A program made the position numbers and the translations under genes. From DASUPK01 sp963743575 (GTDB lineage Bacteria > Actinomycetota > Thermoleophilia > Solirubrobacterales > 70-9), in contig CAVUQC010000004.1 in NCBI GenBank assembly GCA_963743575.1, positions 310,001 to 374,000 of the forward strand: a DNA stretch of 64,000 nucleotides, read 5' to 3'. Positions 8,167 through 17,370 of the stretch are shown one piece after another (positions within the stretch are counted from its first letter, which is position 1; every line of letters begins with the position of its first letter). The notes beneath the pieces were generated by a model. The model did no database searches and was not told the DNA's origin. It saw nothing but the letters and a program-made list of their open reading frames with translations.

Positions 8167-9663
8167 TTGATCTACCGAAGCCCCGAGCCGGACATCGAGA
8201 TCCCGGATCTCGCCATGCCCGAGTACGTGCTCGGCGAGGCGGCCGCGCGTGGCGATCACCCTGCGTTCATCGATGCCGCGAGCGGGGATACGACCACCTT
8301 CGCCGAGTTCGCGGCGAAGGTCGACGCCGTCGCCGCCACGCTCCAGACGCATGGGATCGGGAGGGGCGACGTGGTCGCTCTCGTCGGCCCGAACAGCGCG
8401 GAGTGGGCCGTCGTCTACCACGGGATCCTGGCGGCGGGCGGAGTGGTCACGCCGATGAACCCGCTGCTCACGCAGGAGGAGATGGGCCGCCAGGAGGAGA
8501 ACTCGGGCTCGAAGATGCTGATCGACGATCCCGTGGGCTTCGTCGCGGGAGTCCAGGCCGGGGCGACCCCCGAGCCGGTCGAGATCGATCCCGAGGACCT
8601 CGCGGTCCTGCCCTATTCGAGCGGCACCACCGGCCTGATGAAGGGCGTCATGCTCACCCACCGCAACCTGGTGGCGAACATCGAGCAGGCCCACAACTCG
8701 ATGCCCCTCACACAGGAGGACACGCTCGTCGGCCTGCTGCCCTTCTTCCACATCTACGGCCAGACGGTCGTCCTCAATATGGGCCTGGCCAAGGGCTCGA
8801 CGATCATCACGATGCAGCGCCACGACTGCGACAAGCTGATCGACCTGATCGAGGACCACGGCGTCACCTGGCTCCACGTCGCGCCGCCGGTGATCCTGCA
8901 GCTGGCCAACCACACAGGCGTGCAGGACCGCGACTTCTCCCGGCTCAAGCTGATCATCTCGGGCGCCGCGCCGCTCGACGCCGAGCTCGCGGGCCGGGCC
9001 GAGGCCAAGGTCGGCGCGCCCGTCCGCCAGGGCTACGGGATGACCGAGCTCAGCCCGGTGAGCCACAAGAGCCGCCTCGCGCGGGTCGCCGAGACGCCGC
9101 CCGGCAGCGTCGGGGCGCTGATCCCGAACACCGAGGCCCGCCTGGTCGACCCGGCGACCGAGGAGGACGTCGCCGACGGAGAGCCCGGGGAGATCTGGGT
9201 TCGCGGGCCGCAGGTGATGAAGGGCTACCTCAACAACCCGAGCGCGACTGCGGAGACGCTGCTCGAGGACGGCTGGCTGCGCACCGGTGACGTCGCCCGG
9301 ATCGACGAGAACGGCTTCTTCTTCATCGTGGACAGACTCAAGGAGCTGATCAAGTACAAGGGCTACCAGGTGCCGCCGGCCGAGCTCGAGGCGGTGCTCG
9401 TCTCACATCCGAAGGTGAAGGACGCCGGGGTCATCGGGGTGCCGATGGACGACGGGGGAGAGTCGCCCAAGGCGTTCGTCGTCGCCGACGGCGTGGATGC
9501 CGAGGACCTGATGGCCTACGTTGCGAAGCACGTTTCGCCCTACAAGAAGGTTCGCGAGGTCGAGTTCGTGGACGAGATCCCGAAGTCGGCGTCCGGCAAG
9601 ATCCTGCGTCGCGTCCTGCGCGACCGGGAGGGCGCCGAGAAGATCTCCGCCCCCGCGAGCTGA
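8167..9663 (+). CDS. AMP-binding acyl-CoA synthetase, 4-coumarate-CoA ligase-like
   Basis: A protein of 498 residues of the ANL superfamily. The ATP/AMP loop YSSGTTGLMKGVMLTHRN, the adenylate motif QGYGMTELSP, the hinge TGDVARIDENGFFFIVDRLKELIKYKGYQV and the catalytic Lys in SASGKILRR are all present. Such enzymes activate a carboxylic acid as acyl-AMP and transfer it to CoA. Sequence spacing is closest to 4-coumarate-CoA ligase and short or medium acyl ligases; the acid is unknown. The start is the TTG at 8167, with GAGGAGG a few bases upstream. No key residue is missing. Confidence 0.88.
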   Translation: MIYRSPEPDIEIPDLAMPEYVLGEAAARGDHPAFIDAASGDTTTFAEFAAKVDAVAATLQTHGIGRGDVVALVGPNSAEWAVVYHGILAAGGVVTPMNPLLTQEEMGRQEENSGSKMLIDDPVGFVAGVQAGATPEPVEIDPEDLAVLPYSSGTTGLMKGVMLTHRNLVANIEQAHNSMPLTQEDTLVGLLPFFHIYGQTVVLNMGLAKGSTIITMQRHDCDKLIDLIEDHGVTWLHVAPPVILQLANHTGVQDRDFSRLKLIISGAAPLDAELAGRAEAKVGAPVRQGYGMTELSPVSHKSRLARVAETPPGSVGALIPNTEARLVDPATEEDVADGEPGEIWVRGPQVMKGYLNNPSATAETLLEDGWLRTGDVARIDENGFFFIVDRLKELIKYKGYQVPPAELEAVLVSHPKVKDAGVIGVPMDDGGESPKAFVVADGVDAEDLMAYVAKHVSPYKKVREVEFVDEIPKSASGKILRRVLRDREGAEKISAPAS

Positions 9664-9761
9664 CCGGCGCGGACGGCAAGGAGGCGATGGAGGCGGTCGG
9701 CCGGATCTAGTCCTCCCCTTGGCGGCACCTCCTGGCCACCAACCGCGAAAATGGATGGGTC

Positions 9762-11348
9762 ATGGGGGACGTCCAGATACTCCTCGCAGCGCTCTTCGTC
9801 TCGGCCGCCGGGCTGAATGCGGTCGCCAACCGATTGTCCCTGCCCTACCCGATCCCGCTGGTCCTCGGCGGGCTGTTGCTGGGCCTGATTCCCGGGATCC
9901 CGGACATCACGCTGAACCCGGACCTCGTCCTGCTCGTCTTCCTGCCCCCGCTGCTCTACTCGTCCTCGTTCTTCGCCGACCTGCGGAGTCTCCGCGACGA
10001 CACGCGGGTGATCGTCCTGAATTCGATCGGGCTGACGATCTTCACCGCGGCCGCCGTCGGGGTGATCGCACACCAGGTGATCGGCCTGCCCTGGGCGATG
10101 TCCTTCGCCCTCGGCGCGATCGTCTCGCCGACCGACCCCGCGGCGGCCACGGCGATCATGCGGCGGGTCGGCGCTCCGCGGCGAATGATCAACGTCCTCG
10201 AGGGCGAGAGCATGATCAACGACGCCGCCGCCCTGGTCATGTACAAGGTCGCGGTCGCGGCGGCGATCGGCGAGAGCGTCTCGGCCGGCCACACGGTCCT
10301 CACCTTCTTCGGCGACGTCGCCGGGGGGGTCGCGATCGGACTCGCCGTCGGCTATGCGATCGCCGAGGTCCGCAAGCGCGTCACCGACGTCAACACCGAG
10401 CTGACGATCTCGCTTTTCAGCGCCTACGGAGCCTTCATCCCGGCGGACCAGCTCGGGGTCTCGGGGGTCCTCGCGGTGGTCGCGTGCGGCCTCTACCTCG
10501 GCTGGCGCGCGCCCGAGATCGCCTCGCCCGAGAGCCGCATGCAGGGCTACGCGATGTGGTCGATCCTCACCTTCCTGCTGAACGCCACCCTGTTCATTCT
10601 GATCGGGTTGCAGCTGCCGGCGATCGTGATCGGGCTGGCGGGGGAGTCGGCGGGACAGGTCGTCGGGTACGCGGCCCTCGTCTGCGCCGCGGTGATCGCG
10701 CTGCGCTACATCTGGCAGTTCACGCTGACGGTGGTCATCCGAACGATCGACCGGCGTCCGTCGCAGGTAGCCAGGCGCTCCACCTGGCGAGACCGGGTCA
10801 TCGGCGGTTGGGCAGGCATGCGGGGCGCCGTCTCGCTCGCCGCGGCCCTGGCGCTGCCCCTGCATACGGACGCCGGCGCTTCACTGCCCGGCCGCGACCT
10901 GATCCAGTTCATCACCTTCTCCCTGATCCTGGTCACCGTGGTGGGTCAGGGCCTCACGCTCCCCTGGCTGATCCGCAAGCTCGGGGTGGTCGACGACGGT
11001 GAGGACGAGCAGCACGAGGAGATCAAGGCGAGGCTGGTGATCGCCCGCGCGGCGCTCGATCGCGTCGACGAGCTCGAGGGGGAGGATTGGACCCAGGACG
11101 ACACGCTCGAGCGCGTTCGAAATCTCTACCGGTTCCGCAAGCGCCGCTTTGCGGCACAGGCCGGAGCGGTGGACGGCACCGACGGCATCGAGGAGCGCTC
11201 GCTCGCCTACCAGCGGCTCTTGCACGAGATCTACACGTCACAGCGCGAGGCCCTGGTGGAGCTGCGGAACGGGCGCCGGATCAGCGTCGAAGTGATGCGC
11301 CGCGTCGAGCGCGAGCTCGACCTGGAGGAGCAGCGGCTGGAGGTCTAG
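9762..11348 (+). CDS. Na+/H+ antiporter, CPA1 (NhaP) family
   Basis: A protein of 528 residues with about 12 membrane segments and the CPA1 signatures: GAIVSPTDPAAATAIMRR for the ion-binding Asp region and EGESMINDAAALVMYK. A cytoplasmic C-terminal tail of about 130 residues is charged and helical (RVDELEGEDW, VELRNGRRISVEVMRRVERELDLEEQRLEV), as is common for bacterial NHE-like antiporters. It is expected to exchange cytoplasmic Na+ for external H+. The ATG at 9762 follows a 98-bp gap. Its stop overlaps the convergent gene in a CTAG at 11345-11348. Confidence 0.88.
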   Translation: MGDVQILLAALFVSAAGLNAVANRLSLPYPIPLVLGGLLLGLIPGIPDITLNPDLVLLVFLPPLLYSSSFFADLRSLRDDTRVIVLNSIGLTIFTAAAVGVIAHQVIGLPWAMSFALGAIVSPTDPAAATAIMRRVGAPRRMINVLEGESMINDAAALVMYKVAVAAAIGESVSAGHTVLTFFGDVAGGVAIGLAVGYAIAEVRKRVTDVNTELTISLFSAYGAFIPADQLGVSGVLAVVACGLYLGWRAPEIASPESRMQGYAMWSILTFLLNATLFILIGLQLPAIVIGLAGESAGQVVGYAALVCAAVIALRYIWQFTLTVVIRTIDRRPSQVARRSTWRDRVIGGWAGMRGAVSLAAALALPLHTDAGASLPGRDLIQFITFSLILVTVVGQGLTLPWLIRKLGVVDDGEDEQHEEIKARLVIARAALDRVDELEGEDWTQDDTLERVRNLYRFRKRRFAAQAGAVDGTDGIEERSLAYQRLLHEIYTSQREALVELRNGRRISVEVMRRVERELDLEEQRLEV

Positions 11349-13084
11349 TGCGTTTTCTTCTTCTTGCGGCAGTGCTTCTTGTTCTTCTTTGCGGCTGCCG
11401 CGCGGTGCTTGTGTTTCTTCTTCTTGCACTTCGTGGGCGGCGGCGTCGTGACCGGCGGCGTCGCGGTTGTCAGAGGCGTCAGAGGCGCTTCGAAGGCCCC
11501 GATGTCGCAGGCGGGACCGATGGGGCGGCCGAGGCCGCGCTGGTCGGTCACCGGGCAGCCGGCGCCGGTGTTCGGGATCTTGTCGATGGCGGCGCTCCCG
11601 CTGCCGAGCGCAAGCGTCTGCGTCGGGCCGCCGTTGTCGGCGAGCGCGGCGAGATGCGGATCGCCGGTCATCCCCGGACAGCCGGTCCCGGCCGGGAAGG
11701 TGAGGTCGAAGGTGGTGCCCGTGGGCGCGGCGCCGATGCAGTTGGCGTTCGGGTCGGCGGTCGAGCCGGCGCCGATGTTGTCGGCGATGATCGAGTCGTC
11801 GAGCTGGCTGGCGGAGAGCATGACGATCCCGCCGCCGGAGGAGTTCAGGCCGCCCGGGGAGCCGCCCGGCCCCGTCGTGTTGAACGCGAGCGTTGACGCG
11901 TGGATGTCGACGGTGGTGCCGATGTTGAAGCTCGCGATGCCTCCGCCGATGCCGCCAGGCCCGCCCGTGGCCTGCCCGGAAAGGCCGTTGTTGCCGCCCG
12001 CACCGCCGGCCCCGGCACTGTTTCCGCTGAACGTCGAGTTGAGGATGTCGGCGCCCTTCAGGAGAGCGCCGCCGCCGATGGCGCCGCCACCACCCTGCCC
12101 GCCCGCGCTGGTCCCGGTCCCATTTCCGCCGGCGCCTCCGGCCCCCGCTGCGTTCGCGGCGAAGGTCGAGCCGACGATCGGAAGCTCCGGCGTGCTCGTC
12201 GTCTGATCGAGCGCGCCACCGATGCCACCCGAGCCTCCCTCGCCACCCACGGCACCGTTGATGCCAGCCGGCCCGCCCAGGCCGCCCTTGCCACCGGCGC
12301 CGGCGTGGTTGCCGCTGAACGTCGTGTTGGAGATGTTGGCAGGCCCGCCGGCGAAGATGGCGCCGCCGTCACCGCCGTGGCCACCCTGCCCGCCGGCGCC
12401 AGGAGCCGTGGAGCTGCCGCCGCCGATGCCTCCGTCGCCGCCCCTGCCAGCGGCGTTGCCGCTGAAGACCGAGTTGAGGACCGCCACCGGCCCGGCGGAC
12501 GAGATCGCCCCACCCGACCCGCCGTCCCCGCCCGGGAGACCCGCAGTCCCGGGGGTCCCGCTGGTGCCGCTGGCGCCGTTGTTGGCGGCGCCGGCTGCAT
12601 TGTTGAGGAGGGCGACTCCGTCGAGGACCAGGTTGCCCGTCAAGCCGAGGATGGCGCCGCCATCGCCGCCGTCCATCCCGAATCCAGCCGGGGTTGGCGC
12701 GTGGCCGCCGGTGATCGTGAGGTTCTTGATCGTCACCGTCCCGGGTGAGCCCAGGGTGAGAATGAAGGCGCGGTCGGTGCTTGCGGCGGAGACCGTCGTC
12801 TGCGTCATCCCCTGCCCGACGAGGGTGATGTTCTGGGTAATGGAGATACTGCCAAGGGCAGAGAGTGTCGGCGAGACGCCCGGCGCAATCGTGATCGTCT
12901 CGTCCGGGCTCGCGCTGTTGATCTCGCTACGGAGCGAGCCCGCCAGGCCGTCGTCGGCGCTGTGGGTCACGGGGTTGGCCGAAGCGCCGACGGCGAACGC
13001 GCCAAGGAACGCCGCGGCGAACCCAGCCGCACCCAACCCCTTGCGAATGAGGCCAAGCGAGAGCAATCCCGTGACCAACCCCAT
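11345..13084 (-). CDS. secreted choice-of-anchor Q domain, Gly-rich beta-helix protein with Lys/Cys tail
   Basis: A protein of 579 residues. The signal peptide is GLGAAGFAAAFLGAFAVGASA. A parallel beta-helix follows (SITQNITLVGQGMTQTTVS, then VTIKNLTITGG), then repeated Gly-rich turns of the form NSTFSGNSAGAGGAGG. The choice-of-anchor Q end is DPHLAALADNGGPTQT, AAIDKIPNTG, DQRGLGRP and CDIGAFE. After a Thr/Pro linker the protein ends in a strongly basic tail with Lys runs and isolated Cys. The same architecture ends the gene at 2-296. The basic tail may bind anionic wall polymer; that is inference. It is probably an extracellular surface protein. Confidence 0.85.
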   Translation of the reverse strand: MGLVTGLLSLGLIRKGLGAAGFAAAFLGAFAVGASANPVTHSADDGLAGSLRSEINSASPDETITIAPGVSPTLSALGSISITQNITLVGQGMTQTTVSAASTDRAFILTLGSPGTVTIKNLTITGGHAPTPAGFGMDGGDGGAILGLTGNLVLDGVALLNNAAGAANNGASGTSGTPGTAGLPGGDGGSGGAISSAGPVAVLNSVFSGNAAGRGGDGGIGGGSSTAPGAGGQGGHGGDGGAIFAGGPANISNTTFSGNHAGAGGKGGLGGPAGINGAVGGEGGSGGIGGALDQTTSTPELPIVGSTFAANAAGAGGAGGNGTGTSAGGQGGGGAIGGGALLKGADILNSTFSGNSAGAGGAGGNNGLSGQATGGPGGIGGGIASFNIGTTVDIHASTLAFNTTGPGGSPGGLNSSGGGIVMLSASQLDDSIIADNIGAGSTADPNANCIGAAPTGTTFDLTFPAGTGCPGMTGDPHLAALADNGGPTQTLALGSGSAAIDKIPNTGAGCPVTDQRGLGRPIGPACDIGAFEAPLTPLTTATPPVTTPPPTKCKKKKHKHRAAAAKKNKKHCRKKKKTH

Positions 13085-13118
13085 GGCCGGAGTCTAAGCG
13101 CTGCTGCCTCGAGGGCCG

Positions 13119-13715
13119 CTAGTACCCCGGCGGCTTGACCGGCGGCCCCAGGTAGACGTGCGCGAGCCTCACGGCGAGGGGTTTGCGCGCAGCCCCGCCA
13201 GTGGGCCAGATCACCTTGATCGTGTCGAGCCGGACGCCGTCCGTGGTCAGCATGCGGCTCTGCAGCGGGAACCAGTATCCGCCGAGCCCCAGGCTCGTCA
13301 CCGGCGCAGGCGCTGCATGGGTGGACTTGTGGGACCACTCGACGTTCTGCCAGAACTCGACCTGCTCGCGTTCCATCCGGAAGTAGGGCTGGGGGGCGCT
13401 GTCCAGCATGACCAGCGCCTGCACGTCTCCGGCATGCAGCCGGCAGCCCACGGCCCCGTTGGACGCCTTGAACTGAGAGCCGGTCACGGCACTCGGCTCG
13501 ACCGAACCCGTCCTCGCGAGCACCGCTCGAGCTCGCCGGGAGCAGGGCGGCTGCAGATGGTGATGGTGGACCGATGCCACGGCCGCTGTCGGCGATGGGA
13601 CGGGCGGAGGCGGGGTGGACGCCGCGGTCGTTCCCCCGCTCGATGAGGAGCCGCAGCCGGCGAGCGATGCCGCCGCGATCAGGGCTGTCGTCGTGAGCCT
13701 CACAGCCGTCACCAC
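13119..13715 (-). CDS. putative lipoprotein of unknown function
   Basis: A protein of 198 residues. The N-terminus is a lipoprotein signal with lipobox SLAGC at about residues 17-21, followed by a Ser/Gly/Pro/Thr-rich linker and a His run (HHHH). The mature domain has several aromatic residues and ends RLAHVYLGPPVKPPGY. I do not recognise the family. The start is one of two tandem GTG codons at 13715. It is divergent from the CGNR regulator with only 8 bp between start codons, so the two may share regulation. Confidence 0.7.
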   Translation of the reverse strand: MVTAVRLTTTALIAAASLAGCGSSSSGGTTAASTPPPPVPSPTAAVASVHHHHLQPPCSRRARAVLARTGSVEPSAVTGSQFKASNGAVGCRLHAGDVQALVMLDSAPQPYFRMEREQVEFWQNVEWSHKSTHAAPAPVTSLGLGGYWFPLQSRMLTTDGVRLDTIKVIWPTGGAARKPLAVRLAHVYLGPPVKPPGY

Positions 13716-13723
13716 CGTATACC

Positions 13724-14329
13724 ATGACGCTGGTGATCCGAAACCGAGACGAGCTGCAGCCCGGCGACCGGCAGCCCGCCCCGGGAGACCTGTGGCTGGT
13801 GCAGGCCTTCGTCAACTCACGCTGGGATCTCCACCGCGAGCTGCAGGACCAGTTCGACGGGAGGGAGGGGTTGGCGAAGTGGCTGGTCGATCGAGATCTC
13901 GTTCCTATCGGCGCACGGATCAGTCAGGCCCACCTCAGCCGGGCACTGGACGCCAGGGATGGCATTCAGGCCCTGCTCTTCGCAAACAACGGGGCCGAGC
14001 TGGACACTCGGGCGGTCAAGAAGCTGGACGCCGCCCTGCGCGGCCCCGGCATGTTCGTGCAGCTGCACGGCGATTCGCCCCCCGACTTCGTCCCCTCCCG
14101 CCGCGACTTCGACGGCGCTCTGGCGCGGATCGGAACAACCGCCGCCCTCGCCCAGCTCGACGGCAGCTGGCTGCGGCTCAAGGCCTGTCCCGGGGAGGAC
14201 TGCGGCTGGGCCTTCTACGACCACAGCCGCAACCAGGCCGGAAGCTGGTGCTCGATGTCGGTCTGCGGCTCTCGCGCCAAGGCGAGGGACTACCGGCTGA
14301 GGCAGAGAAGAGCTAGGCGGCGCGACTAG
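13724..14329 (+). CDS. CGNR zinc-finger / ABATE domain regulator
   Basis: A protein of 201 residues. The N-terminal part (VQAFVNSRWDL, then AARDGIQALLFANN-like) matches the ABATE stress-associated domain. The C-terminal 45 residues form the zinc finger CPGEDCGWAFYDHSRNQ...WCSMSVCGSRAKARDYR. The family consensus CGNR reads CGSR here, but the four Cys are intact. Proteins of this class are presumed DNA-binding regulators. The ATG at 13724 is almost back-to-back with the lipoprotein start. The stop overlaps the convergent DUF2855 stop in CTAG 14326-14329. Confidence 0.85.
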   Translation: MTLVIRNRDELQPGDRQPAPGDLWLVQAFVNSRWDLHRELQDQFDGREGLAKWLVDRDLVPIGARISQAHLSRALDARDGIQALLFANNGAELDTRAVKKLDAALRGPGMFVQLHGDSPPDFVPSRRDFDGALARIGTTAALAQLDGSWLRLKACPGEDCGWAFYDHSRNQAGSWCSMSVCGSRAKARDYRLRQRRARRRD

Positions 14330-15397
14330 TCGCTGGGCCGCAGGACGTGCCCGACCGCCGGGTCGGACTTGCCGTCCAGCAGCTCCCGGTAGATCCGCTC
14401 GACGTCCTCGGGCCCGGAGCCGTGCTCGACCCGCAGCCAGCCGCGAGCCCACTCGACGTAGGGGCGCCAGGCATCCGCGAGGCGCTTGTTCATCCCCTCC
14501 GGGCCCCAGTCCTCGGAGCGCTTCTTGAGGCGGGTCGGGGCGAAGAAGAAGGTCGGGTCGGGGCCGGCGAGCTCGCCGGAGCCGCCGAGGTCCTCCTTAT
14601 GGGTGATCCCGACGGCCGCGCTGTGCTTGAGCTGATCGCCCCAGTGGCCGTGAACCGCGCCGCGGACCTTCGCGTCGCCGGCGACGTCGACGTAGACGGC
14701 GGGCTCGACCTCGATCGAGTCGAGCTCCTCGTACGGGACGACCCGGTCATAGACACCGAGTGACTCGGTGAACTCGACGTTGCCCGGCGACGTCAGGCCG
14801 ACGACCTCGATCCCGTCGCGCTTGTTCAGCAGGTGGGCGAGCGCGGAGGTGGTGCGGCTCGAGGCAGAGGAGAGCACCGCCATCTTGGCGCCGAACATGT
14901 TCTCGTCGTCGAGGAAGTCGTCGATCAGGAACGAGGTGAAGTAGAGGGGCCAGAGCAGGATCTCGTAGTCCTCGTTCTCCTCCACATACATCTCGTTGCC
15001 GTCGGTGCGCAGGTAGCGGTTGTAGGCGGCGGGCAGGTCGACGCGGTGCGGCGAGACGTCCACGAAGTCGGTGCTGCTGGCCCGGTCGGGCTGGACGACG
15101 AGATGGCTGGCGGGCGGCAGGTAGCCGTAGACCCGTGTCCCTTCGGGCACGCCATCGGCCTCTGGAGTCGACCACGTCCGCGTAACCCCAGACCGGCATG
15201 TGCGCCCAGCCGTCGTCGGCCGGGAAGAAGTTCCAGTAGTTCATCGTCTCGCCCATCACCGCGTAGGTGATGTTGTTGGTGGTGAGCCCGAAGCTGTCGA
15301 CGCCGAGCAGCGCCTGGCCGTCTTCGAGCTCGGGTGTCTCCGCCTCGGCGAAGCGCGTTTCCTGCAGATCGTCTTTGCGGACCTGAAAGTCGATGAC
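14326..15397 (-). pseudogene. DUF2855 family protein, frameshifted and without a standard start
   Basis: The coding sequence covers a full-length DUF2855 protein (about 357 codons) only across two frames. The upstream frame reads IDFQVRKDDLQETRF, NITYAVMGETMNYWNFFP and MPVWGYADVVDS. One extra base near 15163 then shifts it, and the rest continues as EADGVPEGTRVYGYLPPASHLVV to the stop at 14326. The upstream frame opens right after the TAG of the serine hydrolase (15404-15406). The first plausible codons are GTC or ATC at 15392-15397, not ATG or GTG. Family members resemble medium-chain dehydrogenases of unknown substrate. The gene is broken or the assembly has an error here. Confidence 0.8.
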
Positions 15398-15403
15398 GCC
15401 AGC

Positions 15404-16186
15404 CTATTGGCCGGACGGCAGGTCGCGCAGGAGCCGTGCGGCGATGCCGCGGAGGGTCTGCTTCCCGTATCGATGGCTGCCATCCGACTGGGTGAAGATC
15501 GCCAGGGCGATCCGCACCGAACCTGACTCCAAAAACGCGACCTGATGATCCACTGCACCCGACCCGCTGCCCCAGCCGCCCTTGAAGTAGAGACGCCAGC
15601 CGGGCAGATGCAGGCGCCCGATTCCCCACCGCTGGCTCGGAACGATGTTGGCGAGCTGGTAGCGGGCGAAGGCGCGGTGTCTCGGGGGCACGAAGCGATC
15701 GAAATGGTCCATGAACCGCGCCTGGTCACGGGGACTCGTCCGGCTCAAGCCCCAGACGGGGTTGTAGTGAAAACGATGCATGCCGGCGCGGCGAGCGAGC
15801 CTGCGCACGGCTCCCGGCCCGACGATGTCGCGGACCCGCGTCGCGGCGTTGCTATCGGAGCGGCGAATCATCGGCACGAGCAGCCGGCGATCGAAGTGGT
15901 GCAGCCGGCGATGGGCGACCGACGGGCGGCGCAGGTAGGCGGCCAGCAGCATGACCTTGAACGTGCTCGCCATGGGAAAGGTCCGGGTGGGGTGGAGACC
16001 GCGCTCCACACCGTGGGTGTCGATGACGTCGAAGGCGATCCGCCCTCGCCGGTGGTCGGCAAAGCGGCGAGCGGCGGACATGTCGGGCCTCCAGGAGCTG
16101 GCCGCACCTGGCGAGGCCTGAACTTCGGATGCCGCCGTGGCCAGGAGCACCGTTGCCGCGGCGATGACGGCGAGGCCCGATCGCAT
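15404..16186 (-). CDS. exported serine hydrolase, class A beta-lactamase fold
   Basis: A protein of 260 residues with a signal peptide (AVIAAATVLLATAASEVQA). The penicillin-binding/beta-lactamase motifs are SxxK as STFK (Ser74, Lys77), SDS in IRRSDSNAA where beta-lactamases have SDN, and KGG in YFKGGWGSG where they have KTG. This pattern fits the Beta-lactamase2 (PF13354) group in actinobacteria. It may be a wall-remodelling or low-activity beta-lactamase-like enzyme. The weakened SDN and KTG motifs make resistance activity uncertain. The DUF2855 gene follows in the same frame, separated by its TAG. Confidence 0.8.
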   Translation of the reverse strand: MRSGLAVIAAATVLLATAASEVQASPGAASSWRPDMSAARRFADHRRGRIAFDVIDTHGVERGLHPTRTFPMASTFKVMLLAAYLRRPSVAHRRLHHFDRRLLVPMIRRSDSNAATRVRDIVGPGAVRRLARRAGMHRFHYNPVWGLSRTSPRDQARFMDHFDRFVPPRHRAFARYQLANIVPSQRWGIGRLHLPGWRLYFKGGWGSGSGAVDHQVAFLESGSVRIALAIFTQSDGSHRYGKQTLRGIAARLLRDLPSGQ

Positions 16187-16205
16187 CGAGGCGAGCCTAG
16201 TGAGA

Positions 16206-17195
16206 TCAGCGTGCGAAGCGGGGAGTGGTCCGGGTTCTGAAGGGTGAGCGGCGCTTCGCGGAGAGAAGCGCGCGATCGGCCGCGTCGTGGAGGGCGAGCG
16301 CGTCGCCGCTGACCAGGGACGCGACCCCGAAGCAGGCTGTGACCGTTCCGTCGCTGAGCTCCGCCGCCTGGATCGCGTCGAGCACCCGCGTCGCGGCGAT
16401 CTTGGCGCCCTCGAGCTTGGTCTCCGGCATCAGCAGCGCGAACTCGTCGCCGCCGATCCGGAACGCATCATCCGTCAGCCGGGATCCGTCGATCGCCTTG
16501 GCGACTCCCTTGAGAACCTGGTCGCCGGCGGGATGGCCGAGCCGGTCGTTGACGCCCTTGAACCCATCGAGGTCGAAGAGGCCGAGCCCCAGCGGATGGG
16601 CGTAGCGGGCGCTCCTCGCCGCCTCGATTGCGAGCCGCTCTTCATAGGCCCGGCGGTTGAGGAGCCCTGTGAGCGCGTCCGTTCGGCTCTCCTTCTCCTT
16701 CACCTCGAAGAGGGAGGCGTGCGCCATCTGCGCCGAGATCGACTCGGTGAGGAGCTGGAGCGTCTCGACCTCCTCCGGCCCGAACGCGCCCGGGGTGGAC
16801 GAGTAGACCTTGAGCACCCCGACCGCCTCGCCGGCGTGCTGGAGGGGCACGGCGATCATCGAGCGGGCGTTAACCCTGCGGGAGGCGGCTCGGTCCATCC
16901 GCGGGTCGACCTCGGTGTCATTGCAGTGGAGGACCTGATGCAGGTCCAGGGCCAGGCCCGAGAGGCTGCTGTCGCGATCGAGCCTGATGCCGAGGTAGGG
17001 CGTGGCGTCGCCGGTGGTCACCGTGTAGACCATCTCGTCGCGGTCGGGAACCTCGATCACACCTGCGCTCGCACCCGTGAGCTCCTGGGCACGCCGAGCC
17101 ACCAGCTGCATGACCTCGCCGGAATCCAGGTCCGCCGCCGCGATCTCACTCTGTGTCTTGATGATCGCCCGCAGGCGATCTGCCTGTGCATCCAT
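16206..17195 (-). CDS. GAF-GGDEF diguanylate cyclase
   Basis: A soluble protein of 329 residues. Residues about 15-160 form a GAF sensor (LVARRAQELTGASAGVIEVPD, SMIAVPLQHAGEAVGVLKVYSS). A GGDEF domain follows from about 170 (RTDALTGLLNRRAYEERL, FDLDGFKGVNDRLGHPAGDQVL), with the intact active motif RIGGDEFALL. It should make cyclic-di-GMP from two GTP under control of a GAF ligand. I see no EAL or HD-GYP partner in the window. The ATG is at 17195. The 270-bp gap to glnN is described under the palindrome entry. Confidence 0.9.
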   Translation of the reverse strand: MDAQADRLRAIIKTQSEIAAADLDSGEVMQLVARRAQELTGASAGVIEVPDRDEMVYTVTTGDATPYLGIRLDRDSSLSGLALDLHQVLHCNDTEVDPRMDRAASRRVNARSMIAVPLQHAGEAVGVLKVYSSTPGAFGPEEVETLQLLTESISAQMAHASLFEVKEKESRTDALTGLLNRRAYEERLAIEAARSARYAHPLGLGLFDLDGFKGVNDRLGHPAGDQVLKGVAKAIDGSRLTDDAFRIGGDEFALLMPETKLEGAKIAATRVLDAIQAAELSDGTVTACFGVASLVSGDALALHDAADRALLSAKRRSPFRTRTTPRFAR

Positions 17196-17370
17196 GCACT
17201 GACTAATCGGACAGGCAGCTACTGATTACTTAGTCAAATAGGGGGATTGGACGTTTGATCGACCCTCGGCCGCCCCGTGCCTGCCAGGCTGGCCGCGAGT
17301 AGGGTGCGCGCGATGGCCCGGTCGGACCGAGTGGAGGTATCTCGCAGGTTATTCTCGCTCCGGGCCCGCC

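Noticed and set aside
11700..12600. Tandem or CRISPR-like repeats in the Gly-rich gene
   Set aside because: The repeats are imperfect codon-level repeats of a beta-helix protein, with no uniform repeat and spacer lengths.
15404..16186. A functional beta-lactamase resistance gene
   Set aside because: SDS and KGG replace the SDN and KTG motifs, and I could not identify an Omega-loop Glu, so only a serine-hydrolase fold is claimed.
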